From the NCBI GenBank assembly GCA_030607715.1, contig JAUWJM010000005.1, forward strand, positions 1 to 25,674: a stretch of 25,674 bases of DNA, read 5' to 3'. The DNA is from Candidatus Aerophobota bacterium. Its GTDB lineage: Bacteria; Aerophobota; Aerophobia; Aerophobales; B3-G15. How positions within the stretch are numbered: the first letter of the stretch is position 1; every line of letters begins with the position of its first letter. A model generated the notes under the pieces. That model had not been told where the DNA came from and did no database searches. It worked only from the letters and a program-made list of their open reading frames with translations. The translations under genes were made by a program, and so were the position numbers. Shown one piece after another: positions 14,358-21,863 of the stretch.

Positions 14358-14576
14358 ATGCCAAGGTGTGAGTTTAAATGTAGCCGATGTGGAAATCAAT
14401 TTGAGGTCTCCTTGACTATTGAAGAGAAGGAGTAAGGAATAAAATGTTCTCAGTGCGATAGTCCTGACATCAATCAAATTTATGGTGTTAACCTCTTTTT
14501 AAAAGGTAACGGTAATTCTTCAAGGTGTGCAGGAAGTTGCAAGATCTGTAATCCTTTAAAATGTAAAGGACAATAG
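14358..14576 (+). pseudogene. FmdB-type zinc-ribbon protein interrupted by an in-frame TAA
   Basis: Starting at ATG 14358 the frame gives MPRCEFKCSRCGNQFEVSLT and then IEEKE followed by TAA (14433-14435). The same frame goes on without interruption: GIKCSQCDSPDINQIYGVNL, a glycine/asparagine stretch, and a cysteine-rich tail SRCAGSCKICNPLKCKGQ to TAG at 14574-14576. The two halves supply the two CXXC knuckles of one FmdB/CxxC-CxxC zinc ribbon. A lysine codon AAA or AAG changed to TAA is the simplest explanation. TAA is not used for selenocysteine or pyrrolysine, so recoding is unlikely. The gene would have 72 residues when repaired. FmdB relatives are small metal-binding regulators of uncertain role. 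Confidence 0.8.
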
Positions 14577-14579
14577 AAA

Positions 14580-14807
14580 CTATCCCACCACCTTATCTGA
14601 CTTTAAAAAATCAAGCCAGGGTTTGGGAAAGAATTCGTAATTCAGAGGACAAGGGAATTCAGGACAACTGAAGCAAAGCTCGACACCCTTTTTCTTAGCA
14701 CAGCCAGGCATCTTGCATACAGGATTTGGTTCACAGCCAGAACACTCTCTCTTCAAAAATTTGGGACATTTCTCACAATAAATTCCACATACTCCAACCT
14801 TTGCCAT
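14580..14807 (-). CDS. DUF3795 family cysteine-rich protein
   Basis: This 75-residue protein has eleven cysteines in the DUF3795 arrangement: GVCGIYCEKCPKFLKRECSGC, CKMPGCAKKKGVELCFSCPE, FPC. The pattern suggests binding of zinc or an iron-sulfur cluster. It is shorter than many family members, which continue for 30-50 residues, but the conserved core is whole. AGGAAG lies upstream of the ATG at 14807. It is the last gene of a minus-strand operon after two flavodoxins, 14 bases from the nearest, which hints at a redox role. Confidence 0.85.
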   Translation of the reverse strand: MAKVGVCGIYCEKCPKFLKRECSGCEPNPVCKMPGCAKKKGVELCFSCPEFPCPLNYEFFPKPWLDFLKSDKVVG

Positions 14808-14821
14808 ATATCTACTTCCTT

Positions 14822-15295
14822 TTACTTTAACCTTTTCACTAATCTGGCAATCCTTTGCCCCAATGTTTTACACTCTTTTTCAGCGCGTTTATCAGGAGAA
14901 CCTATGGAAACAGGTCCATAATGATCCCCCTTGGGATTACCTTGAATTATCATTCCATGGATAAGCATGGCCTTTAATATATCGGTTATTGTGGTTTCGT
15001 TTCCTCCACCGATATTGGCTGAAGAGGAGAAGGCAGCACCAACCTTACCTTCCAACTTTCCATGAAAAGCAACACTTTTATCCAAGAGTTCCTTAATTGG
15101 AGCAGCCATTGAGCCATAATGGGTAGGAGAACCAATGATTATACCATCTGCTACAAGCAACTCCTCTAATTCTACCTCTTCTACTTTCTTTGTCCCAACT
15201 TCTAATCCCCCTTCCTTTACTCCTTCTTCTACCAATTTTGCCATCTTCTCAGTATTTCCCGTAGATGAGTAGTAAATGATTAAAATTTTCTTCAT
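14822..15295 (-). CDS. Flavodoxin / WrbA-like FMN protein
   Basis: The FMN phosphate loop is IIYYSSTGNTEKMA at the N-terminus. The flavin-ring contacts follow as GIIIGSPTHYGSMAAPIKELLD, then GKVGAAFSSSANIGGGNETT, which is typical of the WrbA/flavodoxin_2 group. At about 157 residues it is short, without the extra insert of long-chain WrbA. The ATG at 15295 is preceded by GGAGGAAGG; an in-frame ATG 24 bases earlier places eight non-homologous residues in front and has no such site. It would carry electrons for low-potential enzymes or reduce quinones. It lies 27 bases after its paralogue, in one operon. Confidence 0.88.
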   Translation of the reverse strand: MKKILIIYYSSTGNTEKMAKLVEEGVKEGGLEVGTKKVEEVELEELLVADGIIIGSPTHYGSMAAPIKELLDKSVAFHGKLEGKVGAAFSSSANIGGGNETTITDILKAMLIHGMIIQGNPKGDHYGPVSIGSPDKRAEKECKTLGQRIARLVKRLK

Positions 15296-15322
15296 CCCTT
15301 CCTCCCATATTTTATTCAAATT

Positions 15323-15772
15323 TTACAATTTAGAAGTAAAATTTCTTCCGAGTGATTTAAGTTTCTCAGTAGCAATTTCATCCGGTTTTCCCTGAATGAT
15401 AAGCGATTCAACTATTTTCTTTAGTTTAAACTTTTTGCACATCTCCTCCACGCTTTTAATCGCTTTTCCTCCTCCACCACAGGTAACGAAGGCGACATAA
15501 GGTTTATCGTTGACCTTCCCTTGTGTAGGATAATAGGTTCTGTCAAAGAAATCCTTTAATCCACCAGCCATATAACTGAAGTAATCGGGACTTCCAACAA
15601 CAAGACCATCACAGTTCAGAAGGTCATCAATTCCCGCCTCTAAACCAGTCTTCAAGACAGGTTCGGCTCCACCTTTTCTTACCCCTTCGGCTATTACTTC
15701 TGCTGCCGCCTTTGTATTTCCACCCAACGAATAATAAACGATCAAGACTTTTTTTATCTTCTCAACCTCCAT
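15323..15772 (-). CDS. Flavodoxin family protein
   Basis: This 149-residue flavodoxin has VLIVYYSLGGNTKAAAEVIA as the FMN phosphate loop, LVVGSPDYFSYMAGGLKDFFD as the ring-binding loop, and YVAFVTCGGGGKAI as the third segment. It is the first gene of an operon with a second flavodoxin and a DUF3795 protein. A near-consensus promoter lies at 15802-15830. GGGGAGG precedes the ATG at 15772. The two flavodoxins share only moderate similarity, so this is not a recent duplication. Confidence 0.88.
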   Translation of the reverse strand: MEVEKIKKVLIVYYSLGGNTKAAAEVIAEGVRKGGAEPVLKTGLEAGIDDLLNCDGLVVGSPDYFSYMAGGLKDFFDRTYYPTQGKVNDKPYVAFVTCGGGGKAIKSVEEMCKKFKLKKIVESLIIQGKPDEIATEKLKSLGRNFTSKL

Positions 15773-15801
15773 TTTTTCCTCCCCTTGAAATCAGTTTATG
15801 T

Positions 15802-15830
15802 ATTCTACATCATTAGATGGGTTCAGTCAA
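15802..15830 (-). promoter_or_regulatory. Predicted promoter of the flavodoxin operon
   Basis: On the minus strand TTGACT (15825-15830), a 17-base spacer and TAGAAT (15802-15807), each one mismatch from consensus. Transcription would start about 22-25 bases before the ATG at 15772. Confidence 0.6.
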
Positions 15831-15901
15831 TTTTTCTTTGTAATCATTATTTAAAAATACCTTACTTTCTCCGGTCCTTTTAGTCAATTGCTGAAATCAA
15901 T

Positions 15902-15930
15902 TTGACACCCAAAATAAACTATGTTATACT
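15902..15930 (+). promoter_or_regulatory. Predicted promoter of the HTH-nuclease operon
   Basis: A perfect TTGACA (15902-15907), a 17-base spacer and TATACT (15925-15930), one mismatch. The start of transcription would lie near 15937, 36 bases before the ATG at 15973. Together with the flavodoxin promoter on the other strand it forms a divergent promoter region. Confidence 0.7.
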
Positions 15931-15972
15931 AAAAAATAATAAAATGAACTTGAATAGAAAAGGAATTTAACT

Positions 15973-16149
15973 ATGGTTGATCCGTTGATGACTGTTGGGG
16001 AAGTTGCCCAATACCTGAAGGTTGAGGAATCCACTATCTACACATGGGCTAATCAGGGGAAAATTCCTGCTATTAAGATCGGTCATTTCTGGAGGTTCAG
16101 AAAAGAAGATATTGATAAGTGGCTGGAAGAGAGGAAAAATAAAAAATGA
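15973..16149 (+). CDS. Small excisionase/MerR-type HTH protein (HTH_17), 58 residues
   Basis: The protein is a single winged helix-turn-helix of the excisionase/BldC type: LMTVGEVAQYLKVEESTIYT, WANQGKIPAIKIGHFWRFRK and EDIDKWLEERKNKK. Such 55-70 residue proteins bind DNA as regulators or recombination directionality factors. AAGGAA lies upstream of the ATG. The stop overlaps the start of a PD-(D/E)XK nuclease gene by ATGA, which ties their expression. No integrase or recombinase lies nearby, so a regulatory role or a partner role for the nuclease is more likely than excision. Confidence 0.88.
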   Translation: MVDPLMTVGEVAQYLKVEESTIYTWANQGKIPAIKIGHFWRFRKEDIDKWLEERKNKK

Positions 16150-16946
16150 AAATAAGTTACTCAAAACTATCAACTTTTAAGCAGTGTCCTTTCAAATATA
16201 AATGCCTTTACATCGATGGATTGTGGCATTTAAGGAAGGATAGAGCTGCATTAAGTCTCGGTTCAAGCCTGCACCTTGCTCTGAAGGATTTTTTTGGAAT
16301 AAGGGATAAAAATCAGAGGACAGTTAAGAATCTACATCTCTTACTTGATAAGAACTGGATAAGCAAAGGCTTTGAAAATGGAGAAGAAGAGCAGGAATTC
16401 AAACAGAAAGGGAAGGATATGCTCACAAGATTTTATCAGACCTATGATCCTTATTTAGTTCCCTATTCTATCGAGAAAACTCTTGAGGCCAAAATTGGGG
16501 ATTTAATCCTTTCAGGAAGAATTGATAGGATAGATAAAATCGATAACGGTTTTGAAGTTATAGATTACAAATCGGGTAAGGTTATGGATGAAAAAGAACA
16601 GGATTTACAGCTCATTCTATACTACGAGCTTTTAGAGAATTCTTATTTACACATAACCCCAAAAAGGTTCGCTTACCATTATCTCATGGGTAACCAGAAA
16701 GTAACTCTTGGCAAGAGCGAAGAGGAAGTAAAAGAAGGTTGGAGCAGGATTAAAGGGGCAGTTCAGGAAATTGTATCAACCAGAGAATTCAAACCCAATT
16801 CAAATAAGTTTTGTAACTGGTGCGATTTTAAGGAGATTTGTCCTGAATATGAAAACGATAAGACCAAAGCGAGGAAAGAGCTTCACAAAAGGATTGAGAT
16901 CAAGATGGATTTGCAAGATAATTTATTCAAAGAATTGTGTTTATGA
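16146..16946 (+). CDS. PD-(D/E)XK nuclease with Cas4/AddB-type iron-sulfur cysteines
   Basis: This 266-residue stand-alone nuclease has the RecB-like fold (PF12705). Motif I includes SLGSSLHLAL (His43). The active site is GRIDRIDKID (Asp127) and FEVIDYKSGK (Asp140, Lys142), followed by QDLQLILYYELL (the conserved Gln). Cys14 in FKQCPFKYKC and the C-terminal trio CNWCDFKEIC (Cys223, 226, 232) are placed as in Cas4 and AddB, where they bind a [4Fe-4S] cluster. It should cut or trim single-stranded DNA ends. No cas genes or helicases are nearby. It is translationally coupled to a small HTH protein. Two broken relatives occur at 12178-13863. Confidence 0.9.
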   Translation: MKISYSKLSTFKQCPFKYKCLYIDGLWHLRKDRAALSLGSSLHLALKDFFGIRDKNQRTVKNLHLLLDKNWISKGFENGEEEQEFKQKGKDMLTRFYQTYDPYLVPYSIEKTLEAKIGDLILSGRIDRIDKIDNGFEVIDYKSGKVMDEKEQDLQLILYYELLENSYLHITPKRFAYHYLMGNQKVTLGKSEEEVKEGWSRIKGAVQEIVSTREFKPNSNKFCNWCDFKEICPEYENDKTKARKELHKRIEIKMDLQDNLFKELCL

Positions 16947-16982
16947 AGAAACTTAAATATCAAATTTATAACTATAAATATT

Positions 16983-18365
16983 ATGCTTGATAAAGAAGAC
17001 ATACTGAAATTGGTCAAAATAGGAGAAACAGAAACTATAGAATTAAAATCCTCTCTATCCAGACCTGAAGAAATTGTTGAAACTGTTTCTGGTTTCTCAA
17101 ATACAAAAGGTGGAAAGATTCTGATTGGAGTCAGCAATACCGGAAGAATTTTGGGCGTAAAGATAGGTAAAGACACGGTTGAGAGATTGACCAACAAGAT
17201 AGTCCAAAACACGGACCCCAAGGTGCAACCAGAAATTTCCATACAGGAAATTGATAAGAAGAAGATAATAGTGATAGATGTTAAAGAGAGTGTAGATAAA
17301 CTTCTCCTTTCCTTTGGCAGACCTTACAAAAGGGTTGGCAAATCAACGGTTAAGATGAGTAAGGACGAATATGAAAGGCTTATCCTGGAGAAACACAAAG
17401 AGAAATTAAGGTTTGATAACCAGATTTGCGAAGGAGCAAGTTTAGAGAATATCGACGAGAAAAAAGTTAGGTGGTTTTTGAAAAAAGCGAGAACTGAAAG
17501 AGGTCTGGATATAAATGAGAATTTGCTGATAGAAGAGATATTAATGAGGCTAAAACTGACTCAAGACAAAAAACTAACCAATGCCGCTATTTTATTATTT
17601 GGTAAGCCCCAAGATTTCTTCCCTCAGTCTGAGGTCAAGTGCATCAGGTTCAAAGGTACGGATGTTACCGGTAAAATGGTTGATTTAAAACCAATAGAGG
17701 GTAGTGTAATTGACCAAGTGATAGAAGCGGAGAAATTTATTTATGACCACATCAGTATGGCTGCTTGGATTGAATCGGGTAAGATAGAGAGGCAGGAGAA
17801 ATGGGAGTATCCGCCAAAAGCGATAAGGGAGGCTCTTGTCAATGCTATAGCTCACAGGGACTATTGGTCTGTCTCTAAAGTTCAGGTTAGGATATTTGAT
17901 GACCGAATGGAATTCTGGAATCCTGGTAGATTGCCAGAAGGCTGGAGTGTGAAAACCCTGAAAGAGAGACACGAATCTATACCGAAGAATCCATTGATAG
18001 CAAGACATTTCTTTTGGATAAAATATGTAGAAGAAGTAGGGACGGGCACAAACAAGATGGTTAAGTGGTGTACTGAGTGGGGATTACCTGAACCTGATTT
18101 TGAATATACTGGAACCAGCCTTGTGGTTACCTTTAGGAAATCTAGGTTAACAGAGGAATACTTAGAAAGTTTAGGTCTCAATGATAGACAGATGAAAGTG
18201 ATAAAATTCCTCAAAGAACATAAAAGAATTACGAGCAAGAAATACGCTGATTTATTTGGAGTAACAGACAGAACAGCAAGAAATGACTTAAAGGAGCTTG
18301 TAGATAAAGATGTAGTAATTCAGAAAGGAGAAAGTAAAAGGACTACATATTATGAGTTGTCTTAA
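16983..18365 (+). CDS. AlbA_2 / HATPase_c_4 / winged-helix regulator (Schlafen-type)
   Basis: This 460-residue protein has three parts. An AlbA_2 (Schlafen-like) domain occupies about 10-130: GETETIELKSSLSRPEEIVE, SGFSNTKGGKILIGVSNTG. A GHKL-type ATP-binding domain (HATPase_c_4) lies at about 270-385, with PPKAIREALVNAIAHRDY, RIFDDRMEFWNPGRLPEG and EEVGTGTNKMV. A DeoR-like winged helix closes it (NDRQMKVIKFLKEHKRITSK and FGVTDRTARNDLKELVDK). Proteins of this type are called putative transcriptional regulators. AlbA_2 domains also occur in nucleases and defence proteins. The ATG at 16983 lacks a Shine-Dalgarno site. It lies 36 bases after the nuclease gene, perhaps in the same operon. An 11-bp repeat cluster abuts the stop codon. 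Confidence 0.9.
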   Translation: MLDKEDILKLVKIGETETIELKSSLSRPEEIVETVSGFSNTKGGKILIGVSNTGRILGVKIGKDTVERLTNKIVQNTDPKVQPEISIQEIDKKKIIVIDVKESVDKLLLSFGRPYKRVGKSTVKMSKDEYERLILEKHKEKLRFDNQICEGASLENIDEKKVRWFLKKARTERGLDINENLLIEEILMRLKLTQDKKLTNAAILLFGKPQDFFPQSEVKCIRFKGTDVTGKMVDLKPIEGSVIDQVIEAEKFIYDHISMAAWIESGKIERQEKWEYPPKAIREALVNAIAHRDYWSVSKVQVRIFDDRMEFWNPGRLPEGWSVKTLKERHESIPKNPLIARHFFWIKYVEEVGTGTNKMVKWCTEWGLPEPDFEYTGTSLVVTFRKSRLTEEYLESLGLNDRQMKVIKFLKEHKRITSKKYADLFGVTDRTARNDLKELVDKDVVIQKGESKRTTYYELS

Positions 18366-18402
18366 CGGAAATTTAACGGAAATATAACGGAAATAATTTC
18401 CG
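18363..18402. repeat. Three 11-bp tandem repeats and a palindrome at the end of the AlbA_2 regulator gene
   Basis: TAACGGAAAT occurs three times at exact 11-base spacing (18363-18372, 18374-18383, 18385-18394); the first copy contains the stop codon. The last copy merges into the perfect inverted repeat CGGAAAT-A-ATTTCCG (18388-18402). Spacing of one helical turn puts all copies on one face of DNA, which suits cooperative binding by a protein. It could also be a decayed low-complexity coding tail. Confidence 0.7.
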
Positions 18403-18552
18403 AAGTAACCTTGAGATAGAGAAGGGATTTTTAAAACAGTGTAGCAAAAAATTCATAAGGAATTATTGGAAAGATTAAAAGAATCAGGATTGCCTTTGAA
18501 AATTACCACAGAATATAAGAAGAAGTTGAGGAGTAAAACATAAACAAAAATT

Positions 18553-19254
18553 TTGAATCTAAAAATTGATCCTATGTCTCTAACGACATTTATCAGAGAT
18601 ATTCAAAAAATACATGAAACTATTCCTGGTCCTGGTGCTATATTTTACAATGCGACAGCAGCAAAGCTTCTCAAGGAACCGGAAAGAAAGATAGCTCAGG
18701 ATGTAGCTGATAGGATAGATAAAGGAAGTGTTGTAGACTTAGGTTCAGGCACCGGTTATTTATCCATAGAAATTGCCAAAAGAGCACCAAAGACAAAGGT
18801 TTACGGCATTGATTTAAGCAAGAAAATGGTCAAGATTGCAAAACATTATGCAAAAGGTGTTGAAAATGCTCAATTTAAAGTTGGCAATGCTGCTGAACTT
18901 CCTTTTGAAGATAATTCGATTGATTTCATCGTTAGCACAGGCTCTTTACATCATTGGAAGAAACCAGTTAAGGTGTTCGATGAATGCTACCGTATTTTAA
19001 AAAGTGGTAAAGAAGTATGGATATATGATGGCTACTCTGATATTTTAAAAGAGCAGGCTGAGAAAGCAATGAAAAGAAAATACAATCTTATGACTTACCA
19101 GATTTTAAAGAAAGTCCTTAAGCTTCATGGTTTCAATGAAGAGGAATACAGAGGTAAAATCAAAGACATCCTGGAGCAAACGAAATTCAAAGATAGCTAC
19201 AAAATGGAGCAGACAGACATTTGGATGAAGATCACAGCCGGGAAGTATACTTAA
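18553..19254 (+). CDS. Class I SAM-dependent methyltransferase
   Basis: This protein of 233 residues has the Rossmann methyltransferase motifs: SVVDLGSGTGYLSIEIA (motif I, Gly-rich loop at 62-68), VYGIDLSKKM (acidic residue Asp87 for the ribose), GNAAELPFEDNSIDFIVSTG (motifs around the adenine pocket) and YRILKSGKEVWIYD. It is of the Methyltransf_11/25 type acting on small molecules; the substrate is unknown. The C-terminal third (YQILKKVLKLHGF..) is helical. The start is uncertain: TTG at 18553 or ATG at 18574, neither with a convincing ribosome-binding site. The 187 bases before it contain only the repeat cluster and a short open frame lacking a start codon. Confidence 0.88.
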   Translation: MNLKIDPMSLTTFIRDIQKIHETIPGPGAIFYNATAAKLLKEPERKIAQDVADRIDKGSVVDLGSGTGYLSIEIAKRAPKTKVYGIDLSKKMVKIAKHYAKGVENAQFKVGNAAELPFEDNSIDFIVSTGSLHHWKKPVKVFDECYRILKSGKEVWIYDGYSDILKEQAEKAMKRKYNLMTYQILKKVLKLHGFNEEEYRGKIKDILEQTKFKDSYKMEQTDIWMKITAGKYT

Positions 19255-19426
19255 TAAAGACTTCAAATTTAACCTTTTCTTGTTTTTCGGTAACTTCTAT
19301 TTTTCTTTTGGCTGGATGTTACTCTGCTTGCCTTTTATTGGATAGCTTTTTGTCGGATTGTGATCAATCTGCTGTGCATCTCTCTTAACCATGCCAGCAT
19401 GCTGCATTATTGCTGTTATAGCTTCC

Positions 19427-20668
19427 CTAAACAGCACTGGTACGGAAACGATAGATAGCTATGATTCCGAATACTGCGGTGAAGCTAATGAGGACCAACA
19501 TCTCAGGAACCACTGCACTGAAATCGGCTCCAAAGAGCATTAGTTTATTGAAGCCAATGATTGCCCAGGCATGGGGAGTTATCCTGGCTATGAACTGGAG
19601 CCATCTCGGAAAGATGAAAAGGGGCCACCAGCAACCTCCAAGGGGTGCCAGCACCAGGGAAGCGAGCACGGCTATAGATCCGGCACTACGCTTGGTCTTG
19701 ACTAAGGTAGCTATCATAATACCAAAGGCTGAGGACATCACCACCATCAAGATAGAGAGGATGATAACCGCGGCAGGAGAGAGCCCAAGGTCGGTACCAA
19801 AAGCTAAAATGCCGACTGTCCAGAATATCAGTATCTGAATCAGTCCCTTAGCTGCCGAGCCCGCGAAGATACCTCCCAGGATGGCCTCCCGTCTTACCGA
19901 ACTGGCCAGCAGTCGCTCCAGGGTGTGATTCTGCCGCTCACGGACTATTGTTTCCGCTGCCAGAGCAGCGCCAAAAAAGACGAACATCACTAAATACCCG
20001 GGGATAACCCAGTTAGATGAGCTCTTTGCTTTGATCTCTCCCACCTTCTCGTTTTTGAATTCTATAAAAGATTCCTCCGGAGCTGGGCCTCCTTGACCCG
20101 AGAAAAGCTGCTGGATGATTTGCCTGATATCGGGCATCTCACCAGAGGTAGTTAGCCCCTGCTCTACCAGCAATCCTATAGTGGTACTGGCAATCACCTG
20201 CTGTGAGCCAACCCGGGAAGCAATAGCCTGGGCTAATCCATTGAGGGCAGCATTGGTGTTAGTAGCCTCCGCATCGGCTACCACCTTAAGCTGAGTCCCA
20301 TAGCCCATTAATAGCCCCTGGGTGAAATCCGCTGGGAAGAGCAAAAATCCCGCCAGCTTTTTGTTCTCAACTGCCTGGTAAACTTCGTCATAATCCTTGT
20401 CCCAGACTATTTTTGGTTCTCCGGGCTGGAGTTGAGACTCATCCTTATTTTCCATGGACTTGATTATCTGATGGCTCAGACCTCCCTCTGCCTCCTGAGT
20501 AATCAGATGGAGTTCCAATCTGGGATCCTCGCCCGCTGGATTGATAAGACTCATCATAATTATGAAAAAGAGAGGAAAGATTATGAAGAAGAACATGGCC
20601 CCATGGTCTGCGGCAAACAGTTTCAAATCCTTCACTGCAAGGAACCAGATATGTTTTAGTTGTTTCAT
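19427..20668 (-). CDS. ABC-2 type exporter permease, second of two
   Basis: This 413-residue membrane protein has the ABC2_membrane_3 (YhhJ/YbhR-like) layout. The N-terminal helix is MFFFIIFPLFFIIMMSL. An extracytoplasmic domain runs to about residue 215. The coupling segment VRERQNHTLERLLASSVRRE (about 243-262) and five C-terminal helices follow (for example LIFWTVGILAFGTDLG and IAVLASLVLAPLGG). AGGAAAT precedes the ATG, 6 bases after the partner permease's stop. It should form a heterodimer with that partner. GC content in this operon is clearly higher than in the flanks. The substrate may be a drug, lipid or polymer, but nothing specifies it. Confidence 0.9.
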   Translation of the reverse strand: MKQLKHIWFLAVKDLKLFAADHGAMFFFIIFPLFFIIMMSLINPAGEDPRLELHLITQEAEGGLSHQIIKSMENKDESQLQPGEPKIVWDKDYDEVYQAVENKKLAGFLLFPADFTQGLLMGYGTQLKVVADAEATNTNAALNGLAQAIASRVGSQQVIASTTIGLLVEQGLTTSGEMPDIRQIIQQLFSGQGGPAPEESFIEFKNEKVGEIKAKSSSNWVIPGYLVMFVFFGAALAAETIVRERQNHTLERLLASSVRREAILGGIFAGSAAKGLIQILIFWTVGILAFGTDLGLSPAAVIILSILMVVMSSAFGIMIATLVKTKRSAGSIAVLASLVLAPLGGCWWPLFIFPRWLQFIARITPHAWAIIGFNKLMLFGADFSAVVPEMLVLISFTAVFGIIAIYRFRTSAV

Positions 20669-20674
20669 GATTTC

Positions 20675-21856
20675 CTATCTACCTCCGGGCATAACCTTAA
20701 AGAGAATTCGGCTGAGGATCAGTCCTCCTACGATGACCCCTCCCAATATCCTCAGCTCCAGTCCCAGGTCGGATAGAGAGCCTCCCTGGCTTATTATCGT
20801 TTTAAGGGCATCGTTGGCATAGGTGTTAATGGATATCCTGCTGATGGGGTACAGCACTGAGCCTTCAGGGATGGAAAAGAAAGTGCCACCCAGCATAACC
20901 ATGGCCATGGTGAAAAAGATGGCAATCCAGGTAGCCTGATCCTCGGTGCGAGTCACCGAGGCTATAATGAGTCCCAGGGCACTCGCTGTTGCCGCAAAAG
21001 TGAGGGCAATGACCAGAGTTTCAACAAAGGAAAGGGGAGTGAAAAGCTGAAAGACCGCATAGGCCAGAGCCAGCAAAATGAATGTTTGCACAAAGCCGCG
21101 GGAGGTATTAGCCAGAAACTTTCCCACAAAAAGTTCCCCTACGGTGAGTCGGGTAGTGAGTAGTCGCTCCAGGGTTCCCTTCTTACGCTCCTCTACCAAG
21201 GCCCTGGCATTCAAAGTTATGGCAAAGAGGACAAACATGGTGACGATACCAGGGAAGAACGTGTTGATCGGATCAGGGCTACTGCCTACTGCCTCCCCTC
21301 TCACCTCCACGATGGGATGCTCGCGTTCCCGGTCTAAGAATTTCTGCACGGTAATTTCTATGCGATCCTGGGGAATACTCCTTCCCACTAGATTCTTTCT
21401 AACTTGACTATAAACCTGGAACTCCTGGTTCATCTTCTCAGCCACACCTCGAGCCAGGCTGGCTACTATCTGGCCCTCCTCACCACCATTGCCTTTTTGC
21501 CTAAAGATCAATTGTGCTGGCTCTCCAGAGGTAAGCTTATCGGAGAAGCCCTTCGGTATATAGAGGGTCAGCAGCAGGTCGGACCTTTCTAACTTGAAGT
21601 CTGCTTCGTGTGGGGAAAGTAGCTCGACTTCAAGGTTCTCAAGTTCTCCCAGCCGCTCTAAAAAAAGAGCAGAGTAGGTACCGCCTTGGTCTTCATTTAC
21701 CAGGTAGGCAGTTCCTTGAAACAGGGATTGCCCACTGAAGGCACCATACATGAGAGCAAAGATGGCTATGGGCAAGAGCAGGCTGAAAGCCAGGTCAGCC
21801 TTATCCTGTAAGTAGGTGCGTATTTCCCTTAGGACGAGTACTAATGATCTAATCAT
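20675..21856 (-). CDS. ABC-2 type exporter permease, first of two
   Basis: This is a 393-residue permease with the same architecture as the next gene. The first helix is LAFSLLLPIAIFALMYGAF. The external domain includes LTLYIPKGFSDKL, a family feature. The coupling stretch is VEERKKGTLERLLTTRLTVG, and the C-terminal helices include TWIAIFFTMAMVMLGGTFF. The start at 21856 lies 7 bases after the ATPase stop. The Shine-Dalgarno is weak, so translation may rely on coupling. Two unlike permeases plus one ATPase is the usual composition of YbhFSR-like exporters, which pump drugs or cations in E. coli. Confidence 0.9.
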   Translation of the reverse strand: MIRSLVLVLREIRTYLQDKADLAFSLLLPIAIFALMYGAFSGQSLFQGTAYLVNEDQGGTYSALFLERLGELENLEVELLSPHEADFKLERSDLLLTLYIPKGFSDKLTSGEPAQLIFRQKGNGGEEGQIVASLARGVAEKMNQEFQVYSQVRKNLVGRSIPQDRIEITVQKFLDREREHPIVEVRGEAVGSSPDPINTFFPGIVTMFVLFAITLNARALVEERKKGTLERLLTTRLTVGELFVGKFLANTSRGFVQTFILLALAYAVFQLFTPLSFVETLVIALTFAATASALGLIIASVTRTEDQATWIAIFFTMAMVMLGGTFFSIPEGSVLYPISRISINTYANDALKTIISQGGSLSDLGLELRILGGVIVGGLILSRILFKVMPGGR

Positions 21857-21863
21857 ATCTTTG

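Noticed and set aside
14433..14435. Stop-codon recoding in the FmdB-type gene
   Set aside because: The codon is TAA, which is not used for selenocysteine or pyrrolysine, and many genes in the window end normally at TAA.
18430..18543. Frame reading HKELLERLKESGLPLKITTE before the methyltransferase
   Set aside because: It looks somewhat protein-like, but it is short, has no start codon and follows a stop. At most it is the tail of a lost gene.
19388..19406. GCATGC-containing inverted motif downstream of the ABC operon
   Set aside because: The arms are too short and there is no T-run on either strand, so neither a terminator nor an operator can be supported.
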